From Apteryx mantelli (lineage: Eukaryota > Chordata > Aves > Apterygiformes > Apterygidae), in NCBI RefSeq assembly GCF_036417845.1, contig NC_090012.1:1178001-1242000 (forward strand): DNA of 64,000 nt, read 5' to 3'. This document shows, piece after piece, positions 11,701 through 22,534 of the stretch. Position numbers and translations under genes: made by a program. The notes under the pieces are model-generated. The model did no database searches. It was not told where the DNA came from and worked only from the letters and a program-made list of their open reading frames with translations. Every line of letters begins with the position of its first letter. The first letter of the stretch is position 1.

Positions 11701-14700
11701 CGCACCGGTCGCATTGCACGCTGCGGACTGGCCATGCTGCACGCTGGTTGTGTGGCACACCGCCGTGGGCTGGCCGTGCTGCGCACCGGTCGCGTTGCAC
11801 GCCGCGGGCCGGCCGTGCCGCGGTTCACCCCACTGTGCCGTGCAGACATCGACGAGTGCGAGAACCACCTGGCCTGCCCGGGCCAGGAGTGCGTGAACAC
11901 GCCGGGCTCCTTCCAGTGCCGGCCGTGCCGCGAGGGCTACCAGCTCCGCGACGGGCGCTGCGCAGGTAGGGCGGCCCCTGCGGCTCGCGGCCCCCGGCCC
12001 CCGGCCCCCCTAACCCTCTGCCCCGCAGACGTGGACGAGTGCGCGGTGGGCTCGCCCTGCGGCCCCCACGGCCGCTGCAGCAACACGGACGGCTCCTTCG
12101 GCTGCGAGTGCCGGCGCGGGTACCGGGCCGGCGGGGCCGGCGGGCCCTGCGCAGGTGAGCGGGGCGGCCCCCGGGAGCCCCCGCGCCGCCACCCACCCTG
12201 ACGGCCTCCTGCGCCCGCAGACGTCAACGAGTGCCTGGAGGGCGACTTCTGCTTCCCCCACGGCGAGTGCCTCAACACCGAGGGCTCCTACAGCTGCCTC
12301 TGCGCCCAGGGCTACAGCACCACCGCCGACGGCACCGCCTGCACCGGTGCGTGTGTCCCCCTGCCCAGGGCCCAGGCGTCCGGGCCCCGGCGGCACCGTC
12401 CCACAGTCGCGGTGCTGCCGGGGCTGGGGCTGTCTGCAGGCTGGCGGCCGCTGGGGAGGATGAGGATGAGGATGAGCGATGGGGATGAGGATGAGGAGTG
12501 GGGATGGGATGGGGAATGAGGATGAGGGATGGAGATCAGAATAAGAAGGGATGGGGATGAAGATGAGGGATGGGGATGAAACAAGGATGGGGGGTGAGGA
12601 TGGAGGCTGGTGCAGACGTGGGGTCCCTTTCGCCCCCCCCCCCATTTAACCCCACGTCTCTTGCAGACGTGGACGAGTGCCAGCGCGGGGGGGTCTGCGA
12701 GGGGGGCCGCTGCGCCAACACCGACGGCTCCTTCGACTGCTACTGCCCCGCGGGTTTCCGCACCGACGCCGACAAGGCCCTGTGCCAGGGTGAGGGGCTG
12801 GGGCTGCCCTGCCACGCGGCGGGGCCGGGGAGGGGCCGGTGCCCCCGCGGCCGGGGCTGCCCGGGCCATCTGCGAGGCTGCCGTGTCCCGCAGACGTGGA
12901 CGAGTGCCGGGAGTACGGCACCGTGCTGTGCGGGGCCCAGCGCTGCGAGAACATCCCCGGCTCCTACCGCTGCGTCACCGACTGCCAGCCAGGATACCGG
13001 GCCAGCGCCAGCGGGGACTGCGTCGGTGAGTGCGGGGCGGCGCGGCCGCTGGGATGGGAGCGGGACCGGGACCAGGACCGGGACCTGAAGAGGCATGGGG
13101 ACCAGGATGGGCATAGGGACCAGGACTGGGACGGGTAGAGGGACTGGGATGGGGGCATGGGCACCAGGACGGGGAGCGGGATCGGGACGGGGACCAGGAT
13201 GGGCATAGGGACCAGGACTGGGGTGGGCAGAGGGACTGGGATGAGGGCATGGGCACCAGGACAGGGAGCAGGATCGGGATGGGGACCAGGATGGGCATGG
13301 GGAGCAGGACAGGCACCAGGACCAGGACCGGGATGGGTACAGGGACCAGGATATTCATGGGGATGGGGACCAGGATGGGCTCAGGGACCAGGACAGGGAC
13401 TGGAAGGGACATGGGGACCAGCATGGGCATAGGAACAGGGACCAGGACCTGGAGGGGCATGGGGACCGGGATAGGCGTGGGGATCAGGATGGGGACCAGG
13501 ATGGACTCAGGGACCAGGACAGGGACTGGGATAGGCATGGGGACCGGGATGGGGACCGGGACCAGGGTGGGCACAGGGACTGGGACAGGCGTGGGGAGCA
13601 GGATGGGCTGCTCGGGGGCCGTGGGTGCCCGGGTCTGCCCAGCCTGCCCGTGCCCCGGCCGGGCCTGGGGCGTCTCCTCTGCCGCAGACGTGGACGAGTG
13701 CCGGGAGTACGGGGCCGCCTGCGGGGCCCAGCGCTGCGAGAACCTGCCCGGCTCCTATCGCTGCGTCACCGACTGCCAGCCGGGATACCGGGCCGGTGCC
13801 GGTGGGGACTGCGTCGGTGGGTGCCAGGCACCGGGATGGAGCCAGGGGGCTGTGCCAGGGGGCACGGGGGCCGGGGGGTGCAGAGGGGCAGGGGGACCAT
13901 GCCATAGGGTGCAGAGGGACCGTGCTATGGGTTGCAGCTGGTTCGTGCTCGGGGATGCAGGTGCACCATGCCGGGGGGTGCAGAGGGGCAGGGATGCCAT
14001 GGAGCACGGGGGGGCCATGCCGAGGTTGCGGGCAGGTGCCCGTGGGAGCCGACGCCAGCGGTGCCGCGGCCCTTGCAGATGTGGATGAGTGCGCCAACGG
14101 GACGCTGTGCGGGGACCACGCCGTGTGCCACAACCTGCCCGGCTCCTTCCAGTGCGTCTGCGACCAGGGCTACGAGACCGCCCACGACGGCCGCCACTGC
14201 CAGGGTAGGGCACCGGGGGGCCGGGATGCCAGGGGGCCGGGCGCCAGCTGCGCCCCGACACCCCGCGTCCCGCCGTCCCCCCAGATGTGAACGAGTGCGA
14301 GACGCTGGCGGGCGTCTGCGGCGCCGAGCTCTGCGAGAACGTCGAGGGCTCCTTCCTCTGCCTCTGCCCCGACAGCCGGGACGAGTTCGACCCCATGACG
14401 GGACGCTGCATCCGGCCGCCCGGCGCTGGCCACCCGGCTCACGGTGCCGGTCCCGGCCCCGGTGCCGGCATGGCCGCAGTGGTGCCCGCCACCGCGGCGC
14501 CCCGGCCGCCGGCGCAGCCCCGTGCCGGCGCCGCCGCCTGCTTCAGCAAGGCGTGCGGGGTGCTGGCCGCCAACGTCACCCAGCAGCAGTGCTGCTGCAG
14601 CGTGGGCTGGAGCTGGGGCCGCCGGTGCCCTGCGCAGCCCTGCCCGGCCCCCGGCACAGGTACGGCCCCGCAGCCCCCCCGTGGCCCGGCTGCCCGGGTG

Positions 14701-17700
14701 GGGGGTCCTGTCCCTCGGCGCAGACTTGCTCCCGTGGCCCTGGCTTGCTTGTCGAGGTGCATGGGCAGGGGATGGGGTGCAGGGGGACGGGGATGGCGTG
14801 CATGGGGAAGAGGAGAGGGTGCATGGAGTGGGACGAGGTGCATTGATGGAGTGCATGGGCAGGGGATGTTTGCACGGGCAGGGGATGGGGTGCAGGGGGC
14901 CGGGACAAGGTGCACAGGGCCGGGATGAGGCGCATGGGGGGGGGGGGGTGTGCATGGGCAGAGGATGATGCATGCAGCGCCGGGCACGGCTGGCATCGTG
15001 CCGGCCGCCAGCGAGGTCCCAGCACGGAGGGGGCCGCAGCAGTGCTGACCCGTCTCTCCGCCCAGGGGAATATCACGCCATCTGCCCCCACGGGATGGGA
15101 CAAACCTCCTCCGGTCCCCAGGGTTTGCCTGCAGGTGAGCGTCACCCGCCGGGGGGGGGGGGGGGGCAGGATGCCGGGACCCCCCGGTCACCAGGGCCCC
15201 CTGACCGCCCCGTGCACCCGCAGACGTGGACGAGTGCACAGTCTTCGGGCCGCAGCTCTGCAAGGGAGGGATGTGCGTCAACGCCGCCGCCGGCTTCAGC
15301 TGCTACTGCCCCAGCGGCTACTACTACGAGCAGGAGCATCTGCAGTGCATCGGTGAGCCAAGGCGCCCCGACCCCCCCCCTGCCCCTGCCCTGCCCCCCT
15401 GCCCCTGCCCCTGCCCCCGCGGCTGCCCCTGAGCCCACGGCTGCCGGCGCAGATAACGACGAGTGCCTGGACGAGGAGGCCGAGCCCTGCATCGGGGGCC
15501 GCTGCACCAACACCATCGGCTCCTACTACTGCTCCTGCGACCCCCCGCTGGTGCTGGACGGCTCCCAGCGACGCTGCGTCAGCAACGACAGCCAGGCACT
15601 GGGTGAGGGTCCGGGCTCCCGTGGTGTGCACACACGCGGTGCAGCATGGCACGGTGTGGTGCAGCATGGTGTGGCACGGTGCAGCGCGGCACGGTGCAGT
15701 GCAGCATGGTGTGGCACGGTGCAGCGCGGTGCAGCATGGCACAGTGTGGTGCAGCATGGTGTGGCACGGTGCAGCACGATGTGGCACAGCACGGCCTGGC
15801 ACGATGCTGTGCAGCGCGGCACAGCACAGCACAGCGCCTGGGGCCGAGCCGTGGCAGCGGCTGCTGCCAGTGCCCGACGGTGCCTCTCTCTCCGCAGACG
15901 CCAACCAGGCCGTGTGCTGGCAGGAGGTGGGTCCCGACCTGGTGTGCGGGCGGCCCCGGCTCGACCGGCAGGTCACCTACACCGAGTGCTGCTGCCTCTA
16001 CGGCGAGGCCTGGGGCATGGACTGCGCCCTCTGCCCGGCCCGCGACTCAGGTGCGGCCCCGCGGCCTCCCCCCTCCGGCGCTGGCACCGGCGCTGCCAGC
16101 CACGCTCGCGCCATGCAGCCCTGCGGAGCCCTGGGCAGTGTGGGGACCCCCCGCATCCCCTGGGCGGTGGGGACACCTTGCATCCCTGCGGACCCCTGGG
16201 CAATGCAGGGACCCCCCAGCATCCCTGCAGACTCTCGTCAATGGGGACCCTTTGCATCCCTGCAGCCCCCTGCGTGACATGGGGATCCCTTTGCATCCCT
16301 GCAGCCTCCAGGCAATGCAGGGACCCCCCCCACATCTCCACGGACCCCCCCCAGGCAATTCAGGGACCCCCAGCATCCCTGCAGCTGCTGGACAGTGCAG
16401 GGACCCCTTTGCATCCCCGCAGCCACTGGGCAATGGGGACCCTTTGCACTGCTGCAGCCCCCTGTGCGACGGGGGGACCCTTTGCACCCCCCGTTGACCC
16501 CCTGGGCAATGCGGGGACCCCCTGGCAGTGGGGGCCCTTGCGTCCTCGCAGCCTGGGGTCCCCAGCCAGCCTCTCTTCCCCCCCCCCCCCCCCCCGCAGA
16601 TGACTTCGAGTTCCTCTGCAACGTGCTGCGCCCCCCCAGCTACGGCCCCGCGCGCCCGGGCCTGGGCTCGTCCTACGAGTACGGCCCCGAGTTCGCGCCG
16701 CCCTACGGGCTGCCCTACGGCCCCGAGGTCTTCGCGGGGACGGCGCCGCGCGCGCCCCCCCCGGGGCTGCGCCCCGACTACGACCCCTACGGGCTGGGGG
16801 CCGCGGGGGGCTACGACCCCCGGGGGGGCTCCCTCTACGGCCCCCCCCGCTACGAGGCCGCCGACTTCGAGGACTTCGAGGAGCCCCGCGGGCCCTACCG
16901 CCGCCCCGGCGCCCCCCGCTCCTACCGCCCGCGCAGCCCCCCCAGCGGCCCCCGCTACGAGCCCGAGGACCCCCAGCCGGGCCCCCCCTGGCCCTACCAG
17001 CCCCGCGACACCGGCACCTTCCCCGAGCGCCCCGGCCGCGCCAGCGAGGATGGTGAGTGCAGCTGGGGCGGCGCGGGCGCTGGGCGCCGGGTGCCAGGCG
17101 CTGGGCGCGCGGCGGAGACGAGGTCCCTCCTCGTAACCCCCTTTTCCAGACCGCTACGAGCAGTTTGAGGGGCTGCAGGCGGAGGAGTGCGGCGTGCTCA
17201 ACGGCTGCGAGAACGGGCGCTGCGTTCGCGTGCCCGAGGGCTACACCTGCGACTGTGACCAGGGCTACCGGCTGGACACGGCCCGGCTGGCCTGTGTTGG
17301 TGAGAGCCCCGGCGCGGGCACGCGGCCTCGGCGCGCTCCCCGCTGTGCATGCAGATCCCCTCCCGTGCGCGCAGATCCTGTCCCGCGTGCGCAGCCCCGT
17401 GCACTCATCCCCGTGCAGGCAGCCCTGCAGCCCCCCTGCATGCAGACCCTTCCCCTTGCACGCAGCCCCCCCGGCATGCCGACCCCCCTCTCGTGCTCAC
17501 AGTCGTGGGCACGTTGCCCCGTGCACAGCAGCCCCCCCGTCCCCCTGTGCTACTGGCCCGGCCACCCCTGCACACACAATTCCCGCGCCGTACTGTCACC
17601 ACGGGACCCCCAACCCTCTGTGCGTCCCTGCGGCGGCACGTCCCTTGCAAAGCCGCTTGCATGCAGCTCCCACATGCCCTGCCGCAAGCCTGCAGCCCCT

Positions 17701-17959
17701 GCGCCCGTGTGCATGCACAGGGCCATGCACTGGGCACCGTGCACCGTGCACACCAAGCCCCCTCCCCGTCCCCGCGCCGCCGCGACCCTCGCTCTGCCCC
17801 GCAGACGTCAACGAGTGCGCCGAGGCCGCCAGCTCGCCCACGCTCTGTCTCCACGGGCGCTGCCTCAACACCGAGGGCTCCTTCCGCTGCCTCTGCCCCC
17901 GCGGCTACGTCCTGGCGGAGCCGCCGCACCGCTGCGTGCCCGCGCGCCCCCGGGCCTGA
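2746..17959 (+). CDS. LTBP4: Latent TGF-beta binding protein 4
   Basis: Secreted matrix protein that binds microfibrils and elastic-fibre proteins and helps localise latent TGF-beta. Coding exons: 2746-2968, 4874-5080, 5386-5630, 5902-6004, 6144-6218, 6328-6450, 7394-7558, 7841-7987, 8064-8225, 8503-8634, 8943-9068, 9186-9305, 9385-9510, 9900-10025, 10409-10534, 10814-10939, 11846-11965, 12029-12154, 12221-12346, 12667-12789, 12894-13025, 13688-13816, 14079-14204, 14285-14659, 15066-15134, 15224-15352, 15453-15602, 15898-16050, 16600-17052, 17150-17299, 17805-17959. The sum is 4,848 bases, 1,615 residues, close to human. Signal peptide ~1-28; EGF ~74-115; first 8-Cys-type module ~195-260; EGF 285-325; TB with [16 protein letters not shown] ~335-410; Pro-rich hinge ~410-485; 15 consecutive EGF domains 484-1071 and beyond; TB ~1130-1210; EGF pair 1220-1312; TB with [12 protein letters not shown] ~1315-1385; Tyr/Gly/Pro-rich linker; last EGF pair. 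The protein ends CVPARPRA, like human. The third TB keeps eight Cys but is about five residues shorter between the first two. Confidence 0.97.
3000..3560. repeat. Minisatellite in LTBP4 intron 1
   Basis: This is a degenerate array of about 30-45 bases per unit, built from GGGGCTCCGGGGTGC, CCAGCTCCGGCACGC and GGGTGCACGGGGGATGCG blocks. The rest of intron 1 (3561-4873) is GC-rich single-copy sequence with G-runs up to about 18 bases near 4760. I see no exon in it. Confidence 0.8.
6470..7275. repeat. Higher-order minisatellite in LTBP4 intron 6
   Basis: The base unit is a 6-mer of the GGGATG / GGCATG type. It is organised into a 120-base higher-order unit: the sequence at 6481-6600 recurs almost exactly at 6601-6720, then at 6721, at 6841 (114 bases, missing one 6-mer), at about 6955 (114) and at about 7069 (120). 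Because all lengths are multiples of three and the motif lacks stops, several frames stay open through it. Confidence 0.93.
8810..8940. repeat. Short tandem repeat in LTBP4 intron 10
   Basis: About six copies of a 20-24 base unit of the form CACCCATCTGTCTGTCCACG run up to the acceptor of the next EGF exon. A looser pattern based on GTTGCACGTGTG lies in intron 9 at about 8270-8480. Confidence 0.75.
9385..10939 (+). repeat. LTBP4: Tandem duplication of EGF exon plus intron in LTBP4
   Basis: Exons 13 to 16 (starts 9385, 9900, 10409, 10814) and the introns between them are copies of one unit with periods of 515, 509 and 405 bases. Exons 14 and 15 both encode [17 protein letters not shown]. The introns share GGTAAGAGGGGACGGGGCCC at the donor, a TG/CA-rich middle and the same GTGCTCCGTGCCCCGGGGAC tail. 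Introns as well as exons match closely, so the copies are recent or are being homogenised. Confidence 0.93.
10975..11820. repeat. 39/42-base alternating minisatellite in LTBP4 intron 16
   Basis: Units begin GGGCTGGCCATGCTGCAC and alternate between about 39 bases (with CCGATCACGTTGCA) and about 42 bases (with GCTGGTTGTGTTGCACAC). This gives an 81-base dimer, clearest at 11400-11760. The left part is more diverged. Both strands stay open over several hundred bases as a result. Confidence 0.9.
12445..12605. repeat. GGGATGAGGATGA simple repeat in LTBP4 intron 19
   Basis: A purine-rich, slightly irregular array of GATGAG and GGGATG units, just upstream of a CCCCCCCC tract and the acceptor of exon 20. 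Confidence 0.8.
13060..13610. repeat. GGGACCAGGATGGGCATA minisatellite in LTBP4 intron 21
   Basis: A tandem array of roughly 18-base units of the type GGGACCAGGATGGGCATG, with variants carrying CAGGGAC or AGAGGGACTGGGATG. About 30 units fill most of the intron between exons 21 and 22. Intron 22 (13817-14078) has a weaker GGTGCAGAGGGGCAGGG pattern. Confidence 0.88.
14755..14970. repeat. GCATGGGCAGGGGATG repeat in LTBP4 intron 24
   Basis: About ten degenerate units of GGTGCATGGGNAGGGGATG, 20-30 bases each, lie between exons 24 and 25. Confidence 0.7.
15630..15835. repeat. GCAGCATGGTGTGGCACGGT minisatellite in LTBP4 intron 27
   Basis: Units of about 20-28 bases built from GTGCAGCATGG and TGTGGCACGGTGCAGC fill most of the intron just downstream of exon 27. 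Confidence 0.88.
16125..16560. repeat. CATCCCTGCAG minisatellite in LTBP4 intron 28
   Basis: A tandem array of about 35-50 base units containing CATCCCTGCAGCC, CTGGGCAATG and GGGGACCCC, with around ten copies. Each unit offers a decoy CTGCAG acceptor just before the true acceptor of exon 29 at 16599. Confidence 0.8.
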
Positions 17960-18192
17960 GGGCGCCCGCCGCCCCGGCCCCCCCCCGCCCACCCGCCCGG
18001 GCCTGTATTTATTGTGTGTATATAGGAGCGGGGCTGGATGTACAGACACGCCGTGGGGGGCACCGGGACCCCCCGGCTCTCCGCTCGCCGGCCGGGGAGG
18101 GGGCCCGTCCTGCCCCCAGCGGGGCCACGGAGAGCACCCTGGGGCCGGGGGCCTCCCCGCCGCCCGAAGCCCCCGCCGCCCCGCTTGCACAG

Positions 18193-18198
18193 AATAAA
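18193..18198 (+). terminator. LTBP4: LTBP4 polyadenylation signal
   Basis: Canonical AATAAA, 234 bases after the stop codon. The 3'UTR is therefore only about 250 bases. KCNK6 ends on the other strand about 240 bases further on, so the two genes converge. Confidence 0.9.
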
Positions 18199-18457
18199 GG
18201 TTTTCTATAAAACGACGCTGCGGCTTGGGGCTGTGCTGGGGGGGGGGTCCTGGGGGGTCCCAACCCTGGTGCAGCTGCAGCAGCCCCGGCACCACCATGT
18301 CCTGCTGCTCTGCGAGTGCCCTGAGCTCCTCCGCAGGCTGCAGCGCGTGCCGGGAGCTCGGATCGCACCCAGCTTCCCCGGACGCCCCCGTTTCCCCACC
18401 CCGAGGGTGCTGCCGGCACCGGCACGAGCGTGGGAAACCTTCCTGCTCTGGCTAACG

Positions 18458-18463
18458 TTTATT
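18458..18463 (-). terminator. KCNK6: KCNK6 polyadenylation signal
   Basis: TTTATT on the + strand reads AATAAA on the - strand, about 150 bases past the KCNK6 stop codon. Confidence 0.8.
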
Positions 18464-18611
18464 CCCACAGTCCCTCCTGCGTTCCCTCTCCTGCGTCCTG
18501 GACAAGCTGCCCAGTGGCCGGCCTGCCACGGGATGCAGGATTTGGCCCCCACCGGCGTCGGTGCCGTCTCCCACCCCGCCGCGCGGGCAGGGAGGACCGG
18601 CGCCTGCGACG

Positions 18612-20806
18612 CTATCGGTTGATGGAGGCGTAGCCGCGGCGGGTGGCGGTGGGCGGCTGCTCCTCGGCGCGGGGCTCCGGCGCGGGCGCCTCACTGCCCA
18701 GGATCCGCGCGGCTTCCTCGGGGGGCTCGGCCAGCGGCGGCAGCGCGGCGGGGAGGCCGTGCAGCTCGGCGACGCGCTGCAAGGTCTGCGCCAGCAGCAG
18801 CACGGCCGTCAGCCCCAGGAGCAGGTAGGCTGCCGCGGCGGGAGGAGAGAGCGTCAGCACACGCCGGCACCGCGCGCCCCGGGCCCAAGCATCCGGCCCC
18901 CCTGCCCCGTTCCCGCGCCCCGTTCCCGCGCCCCAGGTGCTGCTCACCAGCGACAGCGACCTTGTAGAGCCCCCGCAGTCGCTGGCCGGGCTGCTCGCCC
19001 GGCACGAAGTCGCCGAGGCCGATGGTGGCCAGGGAGATGAAGCAGAAGTAGACGGCGTCCAGGTAGCTCCAGGAGGCCTCCAGGGCGCAGAAGGCGGCGG
19101 CGGGCAGCAGCAGGAACAGCGCCAGCACCACCGCCAGCAGCAGGGCCAAGTGGGCCCGGGCGGCCCCGCGGCGCGAGAAGCCGCCCCGCGCCTGCAGGTA
19201 CCGCAGGGGCCGCTCGGTGACGGGGCCCATGAGCCGCTGCGCCGCCGCCGTCAGCACCAGCATGGTGAAGGGGACGCCCAGCGCCGCGTAGACGATGCAG
19301 AACACCTTGCCCCCGTCCGAGAGCGGGGCCATGTAGCCGTAGCCTGCGGGGAGGCCAGGGGGTCGCCGGGGCGCCAGCAGGGGCCCAGGCGTCCGCGGCG
19401 CGTGGGGCGACGCAGACCCCGGGCTGGCCGCAGCACCCGCTCCATCCCCACGTGCCTGCGTGGCTCCGGGCCAGCCGGAGCGACGGGATGTGGCTGCGGC
19501 TCTGAAAGGAACCCTGCGGGTCGCCCCGGCCCCACCACCCCTGGCTGCTCTTTGCTCTGTTCCTGTTGACCCAAGGAGGCCCCAGGCGCCGCCGAGCCCC
19601 CGACCCGGCCCCGAGGCAGAGTTTGCCCCGCTGGTGCGCAGCCCCTGCTAGGAAAGGGGCCTGGGGGCCCGGCTGGCTGCAGGGACCCCCCCCGGCAGGG
19701 CCCCGCTGCCGACCGGCCGCCCGCCGCGGGCAGCCCCGCGCACAGGATTTCCTGTGGGAGGAAGCGAGCGAGCAGCCGAGTGGCCCCTCGGGGCGAAAGG
19801 CGTTTGGGTGCTCGGAGGGGCCCTCGCTAAATACCCACCCTGCTCGCAGCCACCCCCCCAGCAAGGGCTTGCCCCCCTTGGGGGTCCCTGGATGCACGGA
19901 GGGGTCCTGGGGAACAGGGACCTTCCTGGGGGTTCCCAGGGTGCTCGGTGGTTCCCAGGGCGCACGGAGGGTCCCAGGACGCCCGGTGCACACAGCTGGC
20001 CCCGGGGTGCACGGTGGGCTGGGGGCTGCGGGGACCCTGTTTGCAGGGGGGTCCTGGTTTGCACTGAGAGACCCTGGGTCGCACAGGAATCCCAATTCGC
20101 GTGGGGGGGGGGGGGTCCCGGTGCGCACAGGGGTCCGTGTTTGCACAGAGGTCCCAGTTTGCATGGGGGTCCCACTTCTCACGGGGGGTCCTGGTGCAGA
20201 CAGTGGTGCCGGTTCTGACAGGGCTCCCAGTTTGCACGAGGGGTCCTGGTGCACATGGGGGTCCCAGCGAGCACAGTGGCCCCAGTTTGCATGGAGGGTC
20301 CCGGTTCGCACAAGGGGTCCCGGTGCACATGGGGGTCCTGGTTCTCACGGGGGTCCCGGTTTGCACGGGGGTCTCGGTTTGCACAAGGGCTCCCAGTGCA
20401 CATGGGGGTCCCAGTTCTCACGGGGGTCCCGGTTCGCACAAGGGCTCCCGGTGCACATGGGGGTCCTGGTTGTCACAGGGGTCCCGGTTCTCACGAGGGG
20501 TCCCGGTGCACATGGGGCTCCCGGTGCCCAGGGGGGTCCCCATTTGCACGGGGCTCCCGGTTCTCGGGGTGGGTCCCGGTTGTCACGGGGGTCCCGGTTC
20601 GCCCGGGGCCCGGCCTTACCCACGGTGGTGAGCAGGGTGGTGGCGAAGAGGAAGGAGGAGGCCAGGTCCCAGTCGGAGGCGTTCGGCGGCGCCGGGGAGC
20701 CGGGGGGGCGGCGGGGCCGCTCCAGCACCCGCAGCCCCACGGCGCCCAGCAGCAGCAGCCCCGCGTAGGCGGCCGCCAGCAGCGCCAGCGCCGCGCCGCG
20801 CCCCAT
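18612..20806 (-). CDS. KCNK6: Two-pore-domain potassium channel TWIK-2, short-cap form
   Basis: Background K+ channel of the plasma and endolysosomal membranes; two subunits form one pore. Coding exons on the - strand: 20806-20620, 19343-18948, 18829-18612. The sum is 801 bases, 266 residues; human is 313. M1 is at ~5-27. The first filter TTVGYG is at 60-65 and the second, TIGLGD, at 169-174. M2 to M4 are clear, and the C-terminus YASINR parallels human YASIPR. The M1-P1 loop is only about 20 residues ([16 protein letters not shown]). It lacks the two cap helices and has no Cys for the cap disulfide, but keeps an N-A-S glycosylation site at N42. All joins keep phase, so the gene looks intact. 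It converges on LTBP4 and diverges from YIF1B. Confidence 0.93.
19870..20610. repeat. GGGGGTCCCGGTTTGCACA minisatellite in KCNK6 intron 1
   Basis: About 25 units of 20-35 bases, of the form GGGGGTCCCGGTTTGCAC or GGTGCACATGGGGGTCC, fill the second half of the intron up to the exon 1 donor at 20619. Bases 19400-19860 are mostly unique GC-rich sequence. Confidence 0.88.
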
Positions 20807-20959
20807 GGCCCGGCCCGCGCCGCCCCTCACCGCCGCCTCTGGCCCGGGGCGGCGCCGCGCCCCGCCCGCGCCGCGGGGACCCGGCCGTCCCGGCAGGGCC
20901 GCCCACCCCTTCCCCGCCCCCCCGGCGGGGTCACCGGCAGCGGGTGCGGGACAGGGCGG

Positions 20960-21730
20960 CGTGACCGACACCGGGACACGGCCGGGTGATGGGCACCGGG
21001 TGATGGGGTGCGGGACACAACTGGGTGACGGGCACCGGGTGACGGGGTGCAGGACACAGCCAGGTGACAGGCACTGGGTGACGGGCACCGGGTGACAGGG
21101 TGCAGGACGCAGCCAGGTGACAGGCACTGGGTGACAGGCACCGGGTGACAGGGTGCAGGACACAGCCAGGCGACAGGCACTGGGTGACAGGCACCGGGTG
21201 ACAGGGTGCAGGACACAGCCAGGCGACAGGCACTGGGTGACGGGCACCGGGTGACAGGGTGCAGGACACAGCCAGGCGACAGGCACTGGGTGACGGGCAC
21301 CGGGTGACGGGGTGCAGGACACAGCCAGGCGACAGCCACTGGGTGATGGGCACCGGGTGACGGGGTGCAGGACACAGCCAGGCGACAGCCACTGGGTGAT
21401 GGGCACCGGGTGACGGGGTGCAGGACACAGCCAGGTGACAGGCACTGGGTGACGGGGTGCAGGACGCAGCCAGGTGACAGGCACTGGGTGACGGGCACCG
21501 GGTGACAGGGTGCAGGACGCAGCCAGGTGACAGGCACTGGGTGACAGGCACCGGGTGACAGGGTGCAGGACACAGCCAGGTGACAGGCACTGGGTGACGG
21601 GCACCGGGTGACGGGGTGCAGGACGCAGCCAGGTGACAGGCACTGGGTGACGGGGTGCAGGATGCAGCTGGGGTGACGGGCAGGAGGTGACAGGGTGCAA
21701 GATGCAGCCAGGTGACAGACACCAGAGCAA
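20960..21730. repeat. 53-base minisatellite upstream of KCNK6
   Basis: A tandem array with a 53-base period, measured from CAGGCACTGG at 21121, 21174 and 21227. Each unit contains GGGTGACGGGCACC and GGGTGCAGGACACAGCC. About 13 copies; some units lack the GGGTGACGGGCACC half. Confidence 0.92.
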
Positions 21731-22144
21731 GGCAGGGCGCACAACCCCGCTCCCCTGCAGCCGCCCCGGTCCTGCCAAACCCCATCGACGTGGGGCCGGG
21801 GCTGGCGCAGGGGGGCCCGGCCCTCACCTCACCTCGCCTCGCCTCGCCGGCAGGCGCAGACACGCAGCAGCGCCGTGTGACGGCCCCCCCCCCCGCACAC
21901 CCCCCTGCCGCCGCCTGTCACAGGACCGGTCACAGGCCGCCGCGAGGCCCCGCGGTGCCGGCCCCGTCTCGGGGCGCCGCTTCCGTCCGCAGGCGGATGG
22001 GGCAGGCGCCAGGCTGCGCCCCAGCGGCCCCTTTCCCGTCGGAAACCGGCCAGGAAGCGATAACAGCGGGGGCCATCGCCGAGGGGGCTCCGCGTGCCTC
22101 GGCCGCCGCCGGCGCTGGCTTGTCGCGGCGGAGGCGCTGAGGGA

Positions 22145-22440
22145 TGCGCGCCTCGCCCTGGCGACACCGTGGCCCCGGGGACACCCGGCCCCGCCATTGC
22201 CGTGACCCCGCAGCCATGGGGACACCGGGCCCCACCGTTGCCCTGGCAACACCGCGGCCCTGGGGACACCGGGCCCCACCGTTGCCCTGGCAACACCGCG
22301 GCCCTGGGGACACCGGGCCCCGCCATTGCCGTGGCCCCGCGGCCCTGGGGACACCGGGCCCGGCCGCTGCCGTGGCCCCGCGGCCCTGCGGACACCCGGC
22401 CCCGCTCCGCTGCCGCTGCCCTCCTCCCCGGGCGCCGGGA
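22145..22440. repeat. Short minisatellite between KCNK6 and YIF1B
   Basis: Five to six units of about 46 bases containing CCCTGGGGACACCGGGCCCC and CCATTGCCGTGGCCCCGCGG. Bases 21731-22144 are GC-rich without a recognisable gene. Confidence 0.8.
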
Positions 22441-22534
22441 CACCGTGGCCGTCGAGGCGGTCCCCGCCAACCGGGCAGGCGCCGCCATCTTGGGGACGGG
22501 CAAGCTAGCCTGGCTTCACCACTTACAGGTGACG

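Noticed and set aside
10129-12201. 690-residue + strand ORF over LTBP4 exons 15-18
   Set aside because: It joins genuine EGF exons to repeat-filled introns in one frame. The exons have canonical splice sites, so the ORF as such is not a product.
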